64,000 bases of DNA from assembly GCA_019749945.1 (NCBI GenBank), contig JAIEPF010000016.1:77596-141595 (forward strand). Reading direction: 5' to 3'. The position numbers and the translations under genes were made by a program. Positions 36,905 to 46,091 of the stretch are shown piece by piece. The stretch comes from Burkholderiales bacterium (GTDB lineage: Bacteria; Pseudomonadota; Gammaproteobacteria; Burkholderiales; SG8-41). Within the stretch, counting starts at the first letter, position 1, and each line of letters begins with the position of its first letter. The notes under the pieces were generated by a model. The model ran no database searches. It worked only from the letters and a program-made list of their open reading frames with translations, and had not been told where the DNA came from.

Positions 36905-38696
36905 ATGCCTGACCAGCCGCAGCGAACAAACGCATCAAATCGGCGCGGATGTTCGCCACAACTTCATTCCAGCCCTTGAGCCGGTCTTCCCGGTAAAGCC
37001 TGGCCGAGGCGTACCAGGGGCTGTCAGCCCTTTCGAGCAAGTAGCGCCAGTCCGCGTTGAAACCCAGCGGTATCCACACCGGCCTGCCCAGTGCGCCGGT
37101 CAGATGCGCCACACTGGTATCCACGCTGATGACCAGGTCGAGCAGTTCACACAAAGCGGCGGTGTCGGAAAGGTCGTCCAGTTCGAAGCAGCGGATCGCG
37201 GGATGTGCGCCCAGAATCTTCCGGTCGGCTTCATTCGCCTCTTTTTGCAGGCTGACATACTCGAATTGGCTGTCCAGCAAGCCGGTGAGCACGGCCAGCG
37301 GAATGCTTCGGTTGTGGTTGTTTTTTTGTAGGGGATTGCCGCTCCAGACCAGGCCCACCCGCGGCTTGGTTTTGGTTCCCAGCCGGGCCCGCCAGGCTTC
37401 GATTTTGCCGGCATCCGCCCTGAGATAGCCGCCGGCCGCAGGGATGTTGTCGAGCCGGGTGCGGAACGCCAGCGGCAGGCTCATCAGCGGACAATGAAAC
37501 TGGAATGGCGGCAAGACGCCGCCTTTGCTGACCAGCAGTGCAACCCCGTCCAGATTGGCGAACAGCTTCAGCAGCGGTTTCTGAACCTCCAGAATGACCC
37601 GGGCGCCAAGATCGGCCACCAGTTTTGCATACCGGCAAAACTGGATGGTATCGCCCAGACCCTGCTCGCTGTGCAACAGGATGGTTTTGCCCGCCAGTGA
37701 TTCGCGGCCGAGCCAGAGCGGCTGGGAAAACCTGCCTTGCCTGTCCTCGCCATCGTCACCGCGCAGGCGCCATTCAAATTCCTCCCAGCCTTGTTCGTAA
37801 TCGCCGAGCAGCAGGTGGAGGTGGCTGAGATTGCGGTGTGCAATGCGCAGCTTCGGTTGCAGCGCGATGGCCTGCCTGTAATCCGCCATCGCAGCCTGGT
37901 GCTGCCTGATTTCGTGGAAGGCCAGGGCGCGATTGACGTAGGCCTCGGCAAATCCGGGCTTCAGCGCGATGGCACGGTCGATGCTGGCAATCGCGGCCTC
38001 GTGCTGGCGCAGCTGGATCAAGGAAATGCCAAGATTGTGATGGGCTTCGGCGTTCGCGGGTTCAAGGGCGATGGCTTGCCGGTAACTTGCGGCGGCCTCC
38101 GGATAACGCCCCATCGCGTGCAGGGAAATGCCGCGGTGCAGATGGCTATAGGCGATCCCGGGCTTGAGATTGATGGCGTGGTCAAAGCTGGCGATGGCGG
38201 ATTCGTGCCGGTCCAGTGCGGCCAGTGCGACCCCGCGGTTGGCATAAGCGGGCATCAAGCCGGGGTTGAGGGCGATGGCCTGGTCATAACTGCTGACGGC
38301 GAGTGCGTATTGGCCGAGTTCCTTCAGCGCAATGCCCCGGTTGAAATGGCTTTCCGCGTGCTCCGGCCGCAAGCGGATGGCAGTGTCGTAACTGGCCAGT
38401 GCGGATTCAAATTGTCCCAGCTTGCGCAGCGCGTTACCCATGTTGGCATGGGCGTCGGCATGGTCGGGATTGACGGCCAGCGCGCGGTTGATCAATTCGA
38501 CGGCTCGTGCCGGATTTTTGGACTGGAAGGCGATCAGGCCTGACAGGTGCAGCGCATCGAAATTTTCCGGCTGCCATTGCAGGACCCGGTCATAAAGCGC
38601 CTGTGCCTGCGCCAGCTGCCCTCCCTGATGCAGTGCCAGGGCCTGTTGCAGGGTCGTCAGCGCTGCGGTGGCGTTGGCTGTGGCGTCGTCAGACAT
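36903..38696 (-). CDS. TPR protein with glycosyltransferase-9-like C-terminal domain (paralogue 3)
   Basis: The 597-residue protein has about nine regular TPR units (about 15-320), then a GT9-like domain (about 330-590) with LLHSEQGLGDTIQFCRYAKL, VGLVWSGNPLQKNNHNRSIP and ISVDTSVAHLTGALGRPVW. The C-terminal motifs are those of the two paralogues upstream of pilA, but the TPR repeats are more regular and it lacks the basic N-terminal helix. It is convergent with pilA and divergent from the ligase gene. No acceptor is known. Confidence 0.75.
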   Translation of the reverse strand: MSDDATANATAALTTLQQALALHQGGQLAQAQALYDRVLQWQPENFDALHLSGLIAFQSKNPARAVELINRALAVNPDHADAHANMGNALRKLGQFESALASYDTAIRLRPEHAESHFNRGIALKELGQYALAVSSYDQAIALNPGLMPAYANRGVALAALDRHESAIASFDHAINLKPGIAYSHLHRGISLHAMGRYPEAAASYRQAIALEPANAEAHHNLGISLIQLRQHEAAIASIDRAIALKPGFAEAYVNRALAFHEIRQHQAAMADYRQAIALQPKLRIAHRNLSHLHLLLGDYEQGWEEFEWRLRGDDGEDRQGRFSQPLWLGRESLAGKTILLHSEQGLGDTIQFCRYAKLVADLGARVILEVQKPLLKLFANLDGVALLVSKGGVLPPFQFHCPLMSLPLAFRTRLDNIPAAGGYLRADAGKIEAWRARLGTKTKPRVGLVWSGNPLQKNNHNRSIPLAVLTGLLDSQFEYVSLQKEANEADRKILGAHPAIRCFELDDLSDTAALCELLDLVISVDTSVAHLTGALGRPVWIPLGFNADWRYLLERADSPWYASARLYREDRLKGWNEVVANIRADLMRLFAAAGQA

Positions 38697-38911
38697 GAGC
38701 CGGCGTCAAATTCGGGCCTGCAGGTCATTCGCATGGGGCAGGAATTATAACAAGCGCCCGTGTGCATTCCTGGCGCTGCTGTTTTTGCGTCCCGCATTTT
38801 GCGGAAATCAACAAGATGCTGTTGTTCATCAGCGAAAGATCAATAAACTGGCGTCCCCGCGCATTTCCGTGATTTCATCGCGGAAATGCGAAAAATCGCG
38901 CACCTGAGGCC

Positions 38912-40402
38912 ATGCCCGACAATCCCCTGATATTTGATGGTTCCGGAAACCGGCGCGATCTGCTGCAGCGCTTGCCCTGGGCGTTGTGCGTGGCGGCGGT
39001 TTTTGTCTTTCTGGCGCCGAACCTGGATTTTGCGTACGCGCTGCCCTGGCACGACGGCCAGCGGCTGGCCCAGCTGGGCTTGCTTGCGGCCGTGCTGCTG
39101 ACGCTGGCGGTGCCCGGCAGCGCGACCGATGTCGCGGTGGTCTGGGCCGGCTTGCCGCGAGCGGTACGCTGCGCGTTGCCGGCGGCATTCGTGCTGGGTG
39201 TGCTGTCCGGTTTCGCCGCGGCATTGCCGCGGTGGGCATGGCTTGAGAGCGGCCTGCTGTTGCTGCTGATCGTGCTCGGTCTGTCGATCGCGGCCAATCG
39301 CCGCGCGCTGGGCGATCGCGCCGATCCTGTGCTGGTGCTGCTGTTTTTTGCAACGGCGACCGCCTATGCCTTCACCACCTGCAGCGTCTATGTCGCCATG
39401 CTGCTGGTCGGCCCGGCCTATGGCCAGGGTTTTGATATCCGCGAGCTCTACACCAGTTTTTCCAACGTGCGCTTTTTCGGCCAGATCCAGACCATGCTGT
39501 TGCCTTTTTTGCTGTTGCCGGCGATGTGGTGGGGCAGGACGCGGGCACGTCGCCTGTGGTTGTGGAGTGTGCCCGCAATCTGGTGGATGCTGGCGGTGGG
39601 CTCCGGCACACGCGGCACCTGGGTCGCGCTGCTGGTGGGGGTGATCGCTGCGCTGCTGTTTGGCGGCAAGGCCGGCTGGCGGTGGGCAAAATGGCAGGGT
39701 GCCGGGCTGCTGTGCGGCCTGTTGTGTTACGGCGTATTCGTTCTGGGAATACCGCAATTTCTCGATCTGCCGGCATCGTTCCTGCACCGCACGGATGACA
39801 TCCTGTCCCTGTCGCGCCGCGAGGTGTTGTGGACGACGGCGCTGGATTACATCGTGCATTATCCCTGGCTCGGCGTTGGCCCCATGCATTACGCCTATTG
39901 GGCCACCGAAGTGGCGGCTCACCCGCATAACGCCGTGCTGCAATGGCTGGCAGAGTGGGGCGTGCCGGCCGGGTTGCTGTTGACGGGGGTGTGGGCCGCG
40001 GGTGGCATTTCGCTGGCGGCCCATGTGCGGCGTGTGGCTGGTCAGGGCGGTGATCAGTCGTGCCTGTTCCGCGCCGCCTTGCTCGCAGCGCTGGCCGGCG
40101 CATCCGCGCAGGCGATGGTCGACGGCGTGCTGGTGATGCCGGTCAGTCAGACGCTGTTGGCGCTGCTCGCCGGCTGGGCGCTGGGCATGATGCCTGCCGC
40201 AGCGGGGGGCGTTGCCGGCAGGGCGGGGCGGCTGATGCTGGTGCCCGTTGTATTGATTGCGGCCGCTGCAGTGGCCTATGGCGTGGCGCCGGAAATCGGC
40301 CGTCTTGCCGAACGGCAGCAGAGCTACCTCGCCGCCCGCGGTCCGGATACGGCCCTGCTGCCGCGATTCTGGACGCTGGGCTGGATCAACATTGATCATT
40401 AG
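38912..40402 (+). CDS. O-antigen ligase/PglL-like oligosaccharyltransferase
   Basis: The 496-residue membrane protein has about 12 hydrophobic segments and the Wzy_C-type periplasmic loop. The motif GVGPMHYAYW and then HPHNAVLQWLAEWGVPAG contains the His/Asn signature shared by WaaL and PglL/PilO ligases. These enzymes move a lipid-linked glycan to lipid A core or to protein Ser/Thr in the periplasm. Proximity to pilA favours a pilin O-oligosaccharyltransferase, but WaaL activity cannot be excluded by motif alone. GAGG at 38905 supports the start. Confidence 0.78.
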   Translation: MPDNPLIFDGSGNRRDLLQRLPWALCVAAVFVFLAPNLDFAYALPWHDGQRLAQLGLLAAVLLTLAVPGSATDVAVVWAGLPRAVRCALPAAFVLGVLSGFAAALPRWAWLESGLLLLLIVLGLSIAANRRALGDRADPVLVLLFFATATAYAFTTCSVYVAMLLVGPAYGQGFDIRELYTSFSNVRFFGQIQTMLLPFLLLPAMWWGRTRARRLWLWSVPAIWWMLAVGSGTRGTWVALLVGVIAALLFGGKAGWRWAKWQGAGLLCGLLCYGVFVLGIPQFLDLPASFLHRTDDILSLSRREVLWTTALDYIVHYPWLGVGPMHYAYWATEVAAHPHNAVLQWLAEWGVPAGLLLTGVWAAGGISLAAHVRRVAGQGGDQSCLFRAALLAALAGASAQAMVDGVLVMPVSQTLLALLAGWALGMMPAAAGGVAGRAGRLMLVPVVLIAAAAVAYGVAPEIGRLAERQQSYLAARGPDTALLPRFWTLGWINIDH

Positions 40403-40517
40403 CGCCTGTTGCAATGGGCGCGGGGCCCGGCGGGAATGCAGCGGCAATTGCCTTGCCTGAGTGTCAGCGGGTACGATCCCTTGCAGAGTCAACGTAATCC
40501 CGAATAGAGGTGGGGCT

Positions 40518-42923
40518 GTGTCCGAGAAGCGACTGCGGATGTTGATTGGATACTGTGTCAGGTCTCTGCGGGGTCGTTTTGGCGGTCGCGCGGAGTCCCG
40601 GCTCTCGCCGTCGGCCGCGTCTTCGGAAGCCGGCGATGCGAAGCCGGACGAATCAGGCCGCGCGTTCACTTATCTCCAGCAGGGGCGGCTGGATGAGGCG
40701 GAAGGGATTTACCGGAAAATATTGCTGCAACAACCCGATAACGCGGATGCCTTGCATTTTTTCGGGGTGCTGCAGGCGCAGCGACAGAATCTTGCCGAGG
40801 CAGCCGATCTGATCGATCGGGCACTCGCGCTTGATCCCGGCAATGCGACGGCGCACTCGAACCGCGGCAACGTGTTCAGGATGCAGGGGCGCAGCGAAGA
40901 CGCATTGGCCAGTTATGAGCGGGCGCTTCGGCTTGCCCCGGAAAGTGTCGAGGCACGGATCAACCACGGCGATGTGCTTCTCGATCTGGGGCGGCATGAG
41001 GCGGCGTTGGCGAGTTATGACGCTTTGTTGTCGCTCATGCCCGATCACCGGGAGGTGCAGATCAGGCGCAGCCTTGTGCTGAGGGCATTGCGGCGGCTTG
41101 AAGAGGCGCTGGCCGGATACGATCGGGCGCTTGCCATCAGGGCTGACGATGCCGAGACATTGTTCCAGCGTGGACAGGTGCTCGGGGCGTTGAAGCGCCA
41201 CGCCGAAGCCGTTGACAGCTATGACCGGGCGCTGGCGATCAAACCTGGTTCGGTGACAGTCCTCAATGATCGCGGCATCGCGTTGCGGCATCTGCAGCGG
41301 CGGACCGAGGCTTTGGCCAGTTTTGATCGCGCCCTGGACCTGAATCCCGGATATGCAGAAGCCCACAATAACCGCGGCGCCCTGCTGGCGGACATGGGGC
41401 GGCACGACGAGGCGCTGGCGAGTTATGACCGGGCCCTGGAACTGAGGCCGGATGCCGCAGGATTTCTCAATAACCGCGGTGATCTCCTGCGGGTGATGGG
41501 GCTGCACGAACGGGCGGCCCGGGATTATGCGCGGCTGTTCGAACTGGAGCCCGCATTCGACCAGGCGCTGGGTCACAAGCTCCATGCAGACCTGCAGATC
41601 TGCAACTGGAAAAACCACGACGCGGACAGGCAGCGGCTTTTTGCGGCCGTGCGCGCCGGCCGGAGTTTTTTGCCATTCACCGTCCTGGTGCTGTCAGGTT
41701 CTGGCGCGGAACCCCTGCAGTCCGCCCGGACTTATGCGGCACAGAAATATCCGATGGCCGTCAGACCCCTGTGGACCGGGGAACGCTACCGGCACGACAG
41801 AATCCGCATCGCCTATCTGTCGGCGGATTTTTATCTGCATGCAACCACCATGTTGATGGCGGAGTTGTTTGAGCGGCATGACAGGGGGCGGTTCGAATTG
41901 TCGGCATGGTCGTTCGGACCCGATGTCAGGGACGGCATGCGCGAAAGGCTGCAACAATCATTCGAGCATTTTCATGATGTGCGGGGCATCAGCGACATTG
42001 AGGTGGCAGCCATGCTGCGCGCCCGGGAAATCGACATCGCGGTCGATCTCAAGGGCTACTCCAAGGGTTGTCGCCCGGCAATTTTTGCCCAACGTGCGGC
42101 GCCGATCCAGGTCAATTACCTGGTGTATCCGGGCACCATGGGTGCGGATTTCATCGACTACATCATTGGCGACAAGGATGTGATTCCGGAAGGGGATGAA
42201 ATTTTTTACGCGGAGAAAGTGGTGCGCCTGCCCGAAAGCTACCAGGTCAACGGTTCGAGGCGCGTGAAGTCGGCGCAGATTCCCCTGCGTGCCGATGCCG
42301 GGCTGCCGGAATCGGGCTTTGTGTTCTGCTGCTTCAACCATAATTACAAGATCACGCCGGAGGTTTTCGCCGTCTGGATGCGATTGCTCAATCGCGTCGA
42401 GGGCAGTGTTCTGTGGTTATTGCAGGGTAATGCCGCCGCTTGCCGCAACCTGAAACGCGAAGCCGAAGCAAGGGGCGTGCATCCGGAGAGACTGATTTTT
42501 GCGCCACGCCTGCCGCCCGCGGATCACATGGCGCGTCACCGGCTGGCGGATTTGTTTCTGGATACGCTGCCCTGTAACGCCCATACCACGGCGAGTGATG
42601 CCTTGTGGGCCGGCCTGCCGCTGTTGACCTGCAGGGGGGGCGCCTTTCCGGGCAGGGTTGCCGCGAGTGTGTTGCGCGCGATCGGTTTGCCGGAACTGAT
42701 TACAGGATCCCTCGATGAATATGAGGCGCTGGCGTTCAGGCTGGCCACAACGCCGGAACTGCTGGCGGATATCCGGAGCCGGCTTGCGCAAAACAAAACG
42801 ACCCATCCCCTGTTTGACACGGATCGCTACCGGCGCCACCTGGAATCCGCCTATGTCACGATGTATGAGCGCTGCCAGCAGGGTGAACTGCCGCGCGGGT
42901 TTTCAGTGCCGGCTTTATCGTGA
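40518..42923 (+). CDS. TPR-containing O-GlcNAc transferase-like protein (GT41, SPINDLY family)
   Basis: The 801-residue protein begins at GTG (GAGG at 40507). Residues about 45-370 are nine or so TPRs. The C-terminal part (about 420-790) is the GT41 catalytic region: IRIAYLSADFYLHATTML, DIAVDLKGYSKGCRP, PIQVNYLVYPGTMG, FCCFNHNYKITPEVF and LFLDTLPCNAHTTASDALWAG. Bacterial homologues O-glycosylate Ser/Thr of intracellular or surface proteins with GlcNAc or related sugars. It follows the PglL-like gene on the same strand. The domain order matches eukaryotic OGT. Confidence 0.88.
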   Translation: MSEKRLRMLIGYCVRSLRGRFGGRAESRLSPSAASSEAGDAKPDESGRAFTYLQQGRLDEAEGIYRKILLQQPDNADALHFFGVLQAQRQNLAEAADLIDRALALDPGNATAHSNRGNVFRMQGRSEDALASYERALRLAPESVEARINHGDVLLDLGRHEAALASYDALLSLMPDHREVQIRRSLVLRALRRLEEALAGYDRALAIRADDAETLFQRGQVLGALKRHAEAVDSYDRALAIKPGSVTVLNDRGIALRHLQRRTEALASFDRALDLNPGYAEAHNNRGALLADMGRHDEALASYDRALELRPDAAGFLNNRGDLLRVMGLHERAARDYARLFELEPAFDQALGHKLHADLQICNWKNHDADRQRLFAAVRAGRSFLPFTVLVLSGSGAEPLQSARTYAAQKYPMAVRPLWTGERYRHDRIRIAYLSADFYLHATTMLMAELFERHDRGRFELSAWSFGPDVRDGMRERLQQSFEHFHDVRGISDIEVAAMLRAREIDIAVDLKGYSKGCRPAIFAQRAAPIQVNYLVYPGTMGADFIDYIIGDKDVIPEGDEIFYAEKVVRLPESYQVNGSRRVKSAQIPLRADAGLPESGFVFCCFNHNYKITPEVFAVWMRLLNRVEGSVLWLLQGNAAACRNLKREAEARGVHPERLIFAPRLPPADHMARHRLADLFLDTLPCNAHTTASDALWAGLPLLTCRGGAFPGRVAASVLRAIGLPELITGSLDEYEALAFRLATTPELLADIRSRLAQNKTTHPLFDTDRYRRHLESAYVTMYERCQQGELPRGFSVPALS

Positions 42924-42950
42924 AGGCCGGGATGCCCGCCCGCCGGTTTC

Positions 42951-42990
42951 ATCATAAGTAATTGTTTTTAAAGACATTTTTATTGTAAGG
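42951..42990 (+). repeat. AT-rich intergenic element, copy c
   Basis: ATCATAAGTAATTGTTTTTA with a T-rich tail is the longest match to the window's AT-rich element. It sits in the gap between two convergent genes (the GT41 protein and soxX), where nothing else is recognised. Confidence 0.5.
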
Positions 42991-43036
42991 GGGTTGACCC
43001 CGCACGGCCTGCCACCCCGTTCAGCTGGAGCCGGGT

Positions 43037-43669
43037 TTACTGGTTGATCGGCGATTGCGGGTCGAGCAGGTAGGCCACCATGTGCGCGATCTGCTCCGGC
43101 GTCAGGTGTCCGGTCGCGCCGAGGCGCGGCATGTTGGAGCACGGAAAATACATCCAGGCGTTGTAGATTTTTTCGTAGGTGTATTTGACGATGGCCTCGG
43201 AGTTGCCGCGTTGTTTGCCGTAACCGGTCAGGCTGGGGCCGACGTTGCCGACGTTGATTTCACCCGGGGCGAGGGCGTGGCAGTTCTGGCACAACGCGCC
43301 GTTTTCCTTGTTGGGCTCGGTCTTGCCGTTGCGGATGCGGTCGCCGGAACCGTCATGGGCCAGCCGGTCGCCGGCTTTCCAGTCGCCGCTGAGCCGGCCT
43401 GAAGCCGGATACCGGATCGAGGCGCGTGCCAGCTTGACCACTTCGGCGGCTTCTTCCGCACTCAGTTTCGCGTCGCCGATCTTGCTGCAGATCTGCTGCG
43501 ACCGGTCCTGCTCCAGGCGTTTCATGTGCGCCGGCGAGGCGGTGAACGCCTCGAACACCATTTTTTCGGCCATCTGCCGGGTTGTCTCCTGATCCGGGTA
43601 GGTGGCGCAGCCGGCAACCACCAGTCCGGTGGCGGCGGACAGCGTCCATTTGATCCAGCTTGTTTTCAT
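43037..43669 (-). CDS. soxX: Sulfur oxidation c-type cytochrome SoxX
   Basis: The 210-residue monohaem cytochrome c has CQNCH (haem attachment) and the downstream Met ligand in SNMPRLGATG. The N-terminus ends in a lipobox-like VAGC (about residues 17-20), so it may be a lipoprotein rather than soluble. With SoxA it forms the SoxAX complex, which loads thiosulfate on SoxY in the periplasm. It is the last gene of soxYZAX; no soxB follows. The N-terminal region before the haem is longer than in short SoxX proteins. Confidence 0.9.
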   Translation of the reverse strand: MKTSWIKWTLSAATGLVVAGCATYPDQETTRQMAEKMVFEAFTASPAHMKRLEQDRSQQICSKIGDAKLSAEEAAEVVKLARASIRYPASGRLSGDWKAGDRLAHDGSGDRIRNGKTEPNKENGALCQNCHALAPGEINVGNVGPSLTGYGKQRGNSEAIVKYTYEKIYNAWMYFPCSNMPRLGATGHLTPEQIAHMVAYLLDPQSPINQ

Positions 43670-43678
43670 CGCATCCTC

Positions 43679-44494
43679 CTACCGTTTGAACCCGGGCACC
43701 TGCATCACTGCATCATTGCCCTGGCGGTTGAGATAGGTGGTCAGTGCGATCGAATAATCCGTCGCATACTTGAGGTCGGGCAGTCGCATTTGCCACACGC
43801 AGTCGTTGAGGCGCCATTGCATGGTGCGCACGACATAGTGCGAGCCGCGATACGCGGGCCAGGTCGAAGCCACCTCCTGCGCGCCCGCCTTGCTGGTCAT
43901 GTGCACCAGATCCTGCAGACGGATGCGCTTGTCGGGTTCGCCGTGACACTGCACGCAGCCGAAATCGGTCTGGCCGCTGCGGCGATAGAACAGGTATTCG
44001 CCGGCCTTGTACATGTCGTACTCTTTCTGGTGGTTCAGCGTGACATTGACTTTCATGCCGTTGGAGCGCGAGGTCACGTACAGCGCCAGCGCCTCGATGT
44101 CCGAACCCCTGCTCGCCGGTGCGCTGATGGCTTCCCTGATCAGCTGGCCGCGGTCAAATCCCTGCAGCCGCGTCATGCAGGTCAACAGCCGTGATTCCAG
44201 GTCCTCGACGCGGTCGGTATCCGCAAAATAGCGCGGCAGACGCACGGCTGCGCCTTCGAGTTTGCCCGGGCCCATGCCGAAATCGCACTGCTCCAGCGAG
44301 GCGTTCCTGGGGCCGCGCTTCTGGTAAAACAAATCCCTGCCCTGGTCGATCCACAGTTCGCCGGGATTGTCTTCCATCAGCATCCTGCGGCCTACGGCAA
44401 GGTCGCCGCCTTGGGCCTGTGCAATGGCCGCGGGCACTGCGGCGAGACAGAGTGCCGCGCCCAATAACAGGCTGATGCCTCGGATTGTTTTCAC
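43679..44494 (-). CDS. soxA: Sulfur oxidation c-type cytochrome SoxA
   Basis: The 271-residue protein has a signal peptide (about 1-25), one CVQCH haem site and the axial cysteine in NDCVWQMR that carries the persulfide ligand. An N-terminal cysteine pair (EQCDFG ... LLTCM) replaces the second haem of dihaem SoxA. It forms SoxAX with the gene product 9 bp downstream. It is predicted to act in the periplasm in thiosulfate oxidation. Confidence 0.92.
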   Translation of the reverse strand: MKTIRGISLLLGAALCLAAVPAAIAQAQGGDLAVGRRMLMEDNPGELWIDQGRDLFYQKRGPRNASLEQCDFGMGPGKLEGAAVRLPRYFADTDRVEDLESRLLTCMTRLQGFDRGQLIREAISAPASRGSDIEALALYVTSRSNGMKVNVTLNHQKEYDMYKAGEYLFYRRSGQTDFGCVQCHGEPDKRIRLQDLVHMTSKAGAQEVASTWPAYRGSHYVVRTMQWRLNDCVWQMRLPDLKYATDYSIALTTYLNRQGNDAVMQVPGFKR

Positions 44495-44540
44495 GATCCC
44501 CCCCCTTGTCTTTTATTGTCATGCGGACGCACAGTCGTGG

Positions 44541-44858
44541 TCATGTGCCCGCAGAAACCGTGACTTCATCGCTGCGTTTGTCGCCCTTGTTGTCGGTCCA
44601 GGTGACGCTGATCTTGTCGCCGATTTTGGCGCCTTTGATGCGCAGGCCGAGAAACGGATCCCGTGAAATGGCCTGACTCCATTGCGCATCAATCACGGTT
44701 TTGCCGTTGTGTTCGACGATCACGCTCTGGATGAAATGCAGGGGCACGACGCCGGTCGCGGTTTTGCGGGTGCCGGTCTCCATCGGATGGCGCATCAGGA
44801 TGCGCACATCCGCGGTGTCGCCCTGCAGCGTGGCGCGGATTTTCATCGGTTCAGCCAT
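44541..44858 (-). CDS. soxZ: Sulfur carrier complex subunit SoxZ
   Basis: The 105-residue immunoglobulin-like protein (MKIRATLQGDTADVRILMRHPMETG in shorter blocks) has the typical SoxZ length and no signal peptide. It is exported as a complex with Tat-dependent SoxY. It lies 44 bp after soxY and 46 bp before soxA. Confidence 0.93.
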   Translation of the reverse strand: MAEPMKIRATLQGDTADVRILMRHPMETGTRKTATGVVPLHFIQSVIVEHNGKTVIDAQWSQAISRDPFLGLRIKGAKIGDKISVTWTDNKGDKRSDEVTVSAGT

Positions 44859-44902
44859 TGGGTTTTCCTCGTTTCGCCGGTGTGGTCGCAGGTATTAAAT
44901 GA

Positions 44903-45358
44903 TCAGCCGCAGCCGCCGACGGTGATTTTGACTTCCTTGATCGCCGTGTAGAACCTGCCATCGGCTTTGACAATGGCGCGCACGTTCGAGGTCTGGCCCA
45001 TCTTCAGCCGCGTCGAGACATAGGCTTCGCCGCCCGCGCTGATGTCGAAACTCGCGGCCAGCGGAAACGGATTTTTTTCGGCGATGATGGCGATGCTCTG
45101 GGTATTGGGGATTTTGCTGGTGATGGCGATCGGCACGATGGCGCCGTTTTCGGCGATATCCGGCGCGGTGATGATAATGTCCTTGCTGTCGATCAGGCTG
45201 CCTGCACCCAGGCTGCTCTGTGCATCAGCCGCGGTTTTGGCATCGAATCCGGCTTTGTTCCAGGGCGCCGCCCACGCCGCCCCCGCCTTGAGCAGGCCCG
45301 CGGCGGCGGCACAGGCCGCGGCCGAGAGTTTCAGGAAATCACGACGTAAATTCTTCAT
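44903..45358 (-). CDS. soxY: Thiosulfate-binding sulfur carrier SoxY
   Basis: The 151-residue protein has a Tat signal (RRDFLK at about 5-10, then a hydrophobic Ala-rich run). It ends VGGCG, where the Cys is the covalent sulfur carrier on a flexible tail. The usual tail is GGCGG, so it is one Gly shorter here. It is the first gene of soxYZAX, with a sigma-70 promoter upstream at 45463-45491. Confidence 0.93.
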   Translation of the reverse strand: MKNLRRDFLKLSAAACAAAAGLLKAGAAWAAPWNKAGFDAKTAADAQSSLGAGSLIDSKDIIITAPDIAENGAIVPIAITSKIPNTQSIAIIAEKNPFPLAASFDISAGGEAYVSTRLKMGQTSNVRAIVKADGRFYTAIKEVKITVGGCG

Positions 45359-45462
45359 TGACTGGCTTCTCCTGTTGATATGGCGTGGCGGTTTCAGGGC
45401 TGATGGCCAGCCACCGCAGTGTTGCCTGCCGGAAACCGGATGCGGTATCGCCGGTTTTTTTA

Positions 45463-45491
45463 ATCCTAGCCAACAGCACAGGGATTGTCCA
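45463..45491 (-). promoter_or_regulatory. Sigma-70 promoter of soxYZAX
   Basis: On the minus strand TGGACA (45491-45486) and TAGGAT (45468-45463) are separated by 17 bp. They lie about 100 bp before soxY, in the 190-bp gap after moaC. Confidence 0.55.
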
Positions 45492-45548
45492 CCGCGAAAC
45501 CCTGATATGCCCTGCGGGAATATCCTCAGCGCCCGAAAGTCTGAAGAG

Positions 45549-46055
45549 TCAGGCGGTGCGCCGGGGGGCTTTCCATACCCCTGATTTTCCGCCGCGCTTT
45601 TCCTCGAGATGCAGCATTTCGATGCGCATGCCGCGGTCCACCGCCTTGCACATGTCGTAGATGGTCAGCAGGGCGATGCTGGCGGCGGTCAGGGCCTCCA
45701 TTTCCACGCCGGTGCGGCCCACGGTTTCCGCCGTGGCCGCACAAGTGACGGCATTGCGCCGACGTTCGATTTTGAAATCGATTTCCACCCGCGTCAGTGC
45801 CAGCGGATGGCACAGCGGGATCAGCGTCGAGGTGTGTTTGGCGGCTTGAATGCCGGCAATCCGCGCAATGCCCAGCACATCGCCCTTTTTTGCGCTGCCG
45901 GCAATGATCTGTCGCAGCGTCGCCGCTTGCATCACGATGCACCCCGAGGCCCTGGCGATGCGATGGGTTTGCGCCTTGTTCGCGACATCGACCATCCACG
46001 CCTGACCATGCGCGTCAAAATGTGTCAAGGCAGCTGCAACAGATTGTTTTTTCAT
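45549..46055 (-). CDS. moaC: Cyclic pyranopterin monophosphate synthase MoaC
   Basis: The 168-residue protein has the MoaC signatures [14 protein letters not shown] and [19 protein letters not shown] with the catalytic Lys in MCKAVD. It completes the second half of the first step of molybdenum cofactor biosynthesis. The start at 46055 is preceded by GGAG on the minus strand; a longer open frame to 46100 would overlap the divergent protease gene. The formate dehydrogenase in this window needs this cofactor. Confidence 0.95.
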   Translation of the reverse strand: MKKQSVAAALTHFDAHGQAWMVDVANKAQTHRIARASGCIVMQAATLRQIIAGSAKKGDVLGIARIAGIQAAKHTSTLIPLCHPLALTRVEIDFKIERRRNAVTCAATAETVGRTGVEMEALTAASIALLTIYDMCKAVDRGMRIEMLHLEEKRGGKSGVWKAPRRTA

Positions 46056-46091
46056 TATGGAACTCCGACTTCCCGGAATTATCATAGCACC

